From: Gremmenia infestans
Taxonomy: Eukaryota > Ascomycota > Leotiomycetes > Helotiales > Hamatocanthoscyphaceae
Direction of reading: 5' to 3'
DNA: 64,000 nt
NCBI GenBank assembly: GCA_032629725.1
Contig: JAFEVB010000038.1
Location: 248,001-312,000 of the forward strand
A program made the translations under genes and the position numbers. The notes below the pieces were generated by a model that did not search any database, was not told where the DNA came from, and saw only the letters and a list, made by a program, of their open reading frames with translations. Shown here piece after piece: positions 61,625 through 64,000 of the stretch (position 1 is the stretch's first letter; every line of letters begins with the position of its first letter).

Positions 61625-62948
61625 CTAACACAAAACAGCCCATGCAACAACCACGACCAAAGCTCCTAAACTTCCTCTTCCCATAGCCGGCTCGCCCCTA
61701 ACTCGCTCAGCACCACTCTTCTTGGCCGCTTCTTCAATAATAGTCATATTCGCAGCAGCATCCTCAATCGCCTTTGTGAGTCCGCTTTGACCCAACGCTC
61801 CCAATTGCGACTTAAACGTATTTATAATATTCGTGCTTCTGCCCTCGGGGCAGAATTTGACTTCCCAACCACCGCCAGTAGGGATCACGAATGTAGACGT
61901 CTGGTCATCGAAAGCGAAACTGTAGACGTCGGGACAGACAGCTTTGGCGTTCCTGGAATATAGACTCGGTTTGCACTTTTTGGCATCATTATAAGCGCCT
62001 GTGCAACAATCCTTTGGGGAGTTGTTTTTAGCACAGGCAGAGAGACAAGGGTCGAAGATTGGGCGTTGAATGTTGTCATCTGGATATGGATAGACTCCGT
62101 CTCCTGGCTTGGTAGGTTGCTTGACTTGAAGATCCCATGGACACCAGGAAGCTATACTTTTGGAGTCTTGTCTCGATTCGTAGGGAAGCGGGTTTACCGT
62201 TGTAGATGCGTTGCCTGAAGTACCTGAATCGGCTGGAGCTGACATTAGACCGGCAGTTGCAATGCAAGCAGCATTTGTGAGATTTGGAGGAATATTTTTC
62301 AATTTGGGGTTGTCTCCTGGCATATAGATGACTTGCATGGGGAGATTGTAGCCGTCAACAAGTGAGATGTCGTAGAAGGTTTGTTTACCACCGGTTCCTC
62401 CTGCGAGGTCGAATTCGGCGAGTGTGATGGGTGTCCTTCCCTATACTTCGTCAGCAACAGGAAACCAAATGGTAGCAAGTACTCACGGTAAGAACGCAAC
62501 TCAACACTCCAGCACAATCACCAGTACCGCACGCAGCACCAGATCCATCAACCCCATTCAAATTGCTGGCACCATTCCCTGCGACGTTGAAACTGCAGTT
62601 TGTCCTGCCCCAAACTCTGCCCTGCCAATCTCCGCTAACAGTTAAGCTCTTGCGATTACCAGGAGGCAGCTCAAAACCACCAGTACCAGCGCCGGTGCCT
62701 GCTTGGGTACCGATGGCTGGCCAGACAGTCTCGGCGCAGTTATTGCTGATCACAAGAGGTATTGAGTCTCGTTTCATTGGAGGACCCGATCTTGCAGGTC
62801 GCGGAAGAGGATTCGCGTTTCTCTCAAAGAAAGGATTCATATGATATGCTGATACGGTCTGGATGAGACATAATAGAGGGATTGCAGCGAGTAGTAATCG
62901 CGATAGTGAAGGGTTGCGCATTGCGCTCAAGGAAATCGATTTAGACAT
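61625..62948 (-). CDS. Thaumatin-like secreted protein, possibly GPI-anchored
   Basis: Model: complement(61625..62440, 62487..62948), 425 residues; intron of 46 bases. Thaumatin-like proteins bind or cut beta-1,3-glucan and occur at fungal walls. A hydrophobic signal (about residues 15-34) follows a short polar start; the ATG at 62921 (MRNPSLSRLLL) would make a more usual signal peptide, and an in-frame ATG also exists at 63002. Family features: NCAETVWPAIGT, GFELPPGNRKSLTV, WQGRVWGRTNC, ACGTGDC and CAGVLSC (with GRTPITLAEFDLAG made by the splice), FYDISLVDGYNLPM, and many paired Cys. The C-terminus ends in a hydrophobic stretch (LGALVVVVAWAVLC), which suggests a GPI signal. Confidence 0.9.
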
Positions 62949-64000
62949 ACTGACTGGTAAAGTCGTAAAGGTGTTGAAGTGACGAAGGGATAGTCCAGTC
63001 AAGACAGAATATAAGTACCAAAAGAAGGCAGGCCAATAGTACCAGCCAAGGTAGTGGTGGTCAATCGCAGAACGACAATGACAATATCCAAGAATAGGAC
63101 GAGGTTTTACGCCAGGTTCACAGCCTCGTGCGATTGCCCGTGCAGTCAGTCAGTCGCAGTCGGTATCAGTCACACTCCACGATGGGTCAATAGAACTTGG
63201 AAACGACCTGCATCTCCAGTGACGTACTGTGAGTGGAGAATTGATGAACAGCCTGGGGATGGCTGGCGATGATTGGGGAACTGGGTTGGGCAAGCAAGGC
63301 AGGGGAATGCAGGGGAAGGCAGCGGTTGAATATCCCTGTTGGGGAGAGATAAGGATCAAAAGCAGGCTTGGGAAAAGGAGAGATCCAAAAAAAAGAACGT
63401 GATGCATCGGCGAGGACGCACGTGTACAGGTTGTAGGAAGAGTGAGGGTGAGGGTGAGGGTGAAGGTGAAGGTGGATGTGGATGTGGATGTGGATGTGAG
63501 GAAGTTTCAACTTACCTGTTGGGAGAAGCATCGTTTGGTTGTGAAGTTTGTTTGGATTTGGGGTTGTGGTGGGGAAGGAACGATGTCTAACGCATGATGA
63601 CGTGTGAGGGGAAGGGAAGGCCCTACAGTACGGTACAGTAGCTGTCGCAGATCTCGGGAGCGGCCGAGTTGACAGGTGAAAGACAACGGGTGCGTTCATG
63701 GAGAAGGAGAACCTTGGAAGTTGCTACACTTTGAACATTATTGGATTTGATACTTCGGAAGGGATGATGTTGTTAATAACCATTCTAGCAGGAGAAAAAA
63801 AGAGCAGGTCAGATCATTTCTCTTATTTTCCAACAGAAAAGCAATCGCCATGTTTTCTGATCATCTCAACGTGCTATCGTCATCGAATCAACGCCGAATC
63901 GACGATAGGAGCGATATGCAACAAAACTGACGTCGATTGCCTATTTGGGGAGAATTTGCATATCTAGCAAGACATCTTGAATTAGGTAGTCCTGCGGTGC
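62949..64000. other. Right end of the window, upstream of thaumatin-like gene
   Basis: Promoter of the thaumatin-like gene and unassigned flank. It contains a GTGAGG/GTGGAT tandem repeat (63441-63503) and a TACGGTACAGTA word near 63630. The open frame at 63698-63967 has no domain. A gene reaching in from the right cannot be excluded. Confidence 0.4.
63441..63503. repeat. Hexamer tandem repeat GTGAGG / GTGAAG / GTGGAT
   Basis: About ten G-rich hexamers in three runs (GTGAGG, then GTGAAG, then GTGGAT), suggesting stepwise mutation of one repeat. It lies upstream of the thaumatin-like gene. Confidence 0.9.

Overview
The window looks like nuclear DNA of a filamentous ascomycete (Pezizomycotina). 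The evidence is the gene content (a fungal phytochrome, Zn2Cys6 and copper-fist regulators, Crh and Dfg5-type wall enzymes, Pal1, a thaumatin-like protein), the many 45-130 base GT-AG introns, and kilobase-long intergenic spaces rich in short GTAC/CCTAGG motifs. A leotiomycete is my best guess from overall feel only; no marker in the window proves it. I rebuilt 19 protein genes exon by exon and one tRNA-Trp. All exon phases close, with two exceptions where a one-base homopolymer change breaks the frame.

Layout. 0.8-9 kb holds a three-exon SANT/Myb-like regulator (minus strand), a gene-poor stretch with tRNA-Trp, and a second small Myb-like protein (plus). 11-17 kb is a cell-wall block: a GPI-type Crh transglycosylase (plus) facing a Dfg5-type GH76 protein (minus, frameshifted near its C-terminus), then a secreted protein with three hevein/CBM18 domains. 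17-25.5 kb has a nitrilase-superfamily amidohydrolase (minus) and a 1509-residue phytochrome hybrid histidine kinase (plus). 26.6-41 kb is regulatory and glucose-related: an RGT1-like Zn2Cys6 factor, a copper-fist factor, a glucokinase, and divergent from it a cytosolic GH13 alpha-amylase. 44-53 kb has a TRP/flavin-carrier-like membrane protein (frameshifted), the meiotic cohesin Rec8, and tail to tail with it a RecA/Rad51-fold protein with a degenerate P-loop. 54-64 kb has Pal1, Mediator subunit Med31, RNA polymerase III subunit Rpc11, an ankyrin protein and a thaumatin-like secreted or GPI protein.

How the genes relate. There is no operon or obvious biosynthetic cluster, and most genes are independent housekeeping or regulatory loci. 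Three neighbourhoods may mean more than chance: the wall genes at 11-17 kb, the glucose genes at 26-41 kb, and the convergent Rec8/RecA-like pair at 48-53 kb. I found no mobile element, CRISPR array or clear prophage-like or viral segment. The least explained parts are the degenerate RecA-like protein, the two homopolymer frameshifts, the 405-base first intron of the nitrilase gene, and the gene-poor 4-8 kb stretch.
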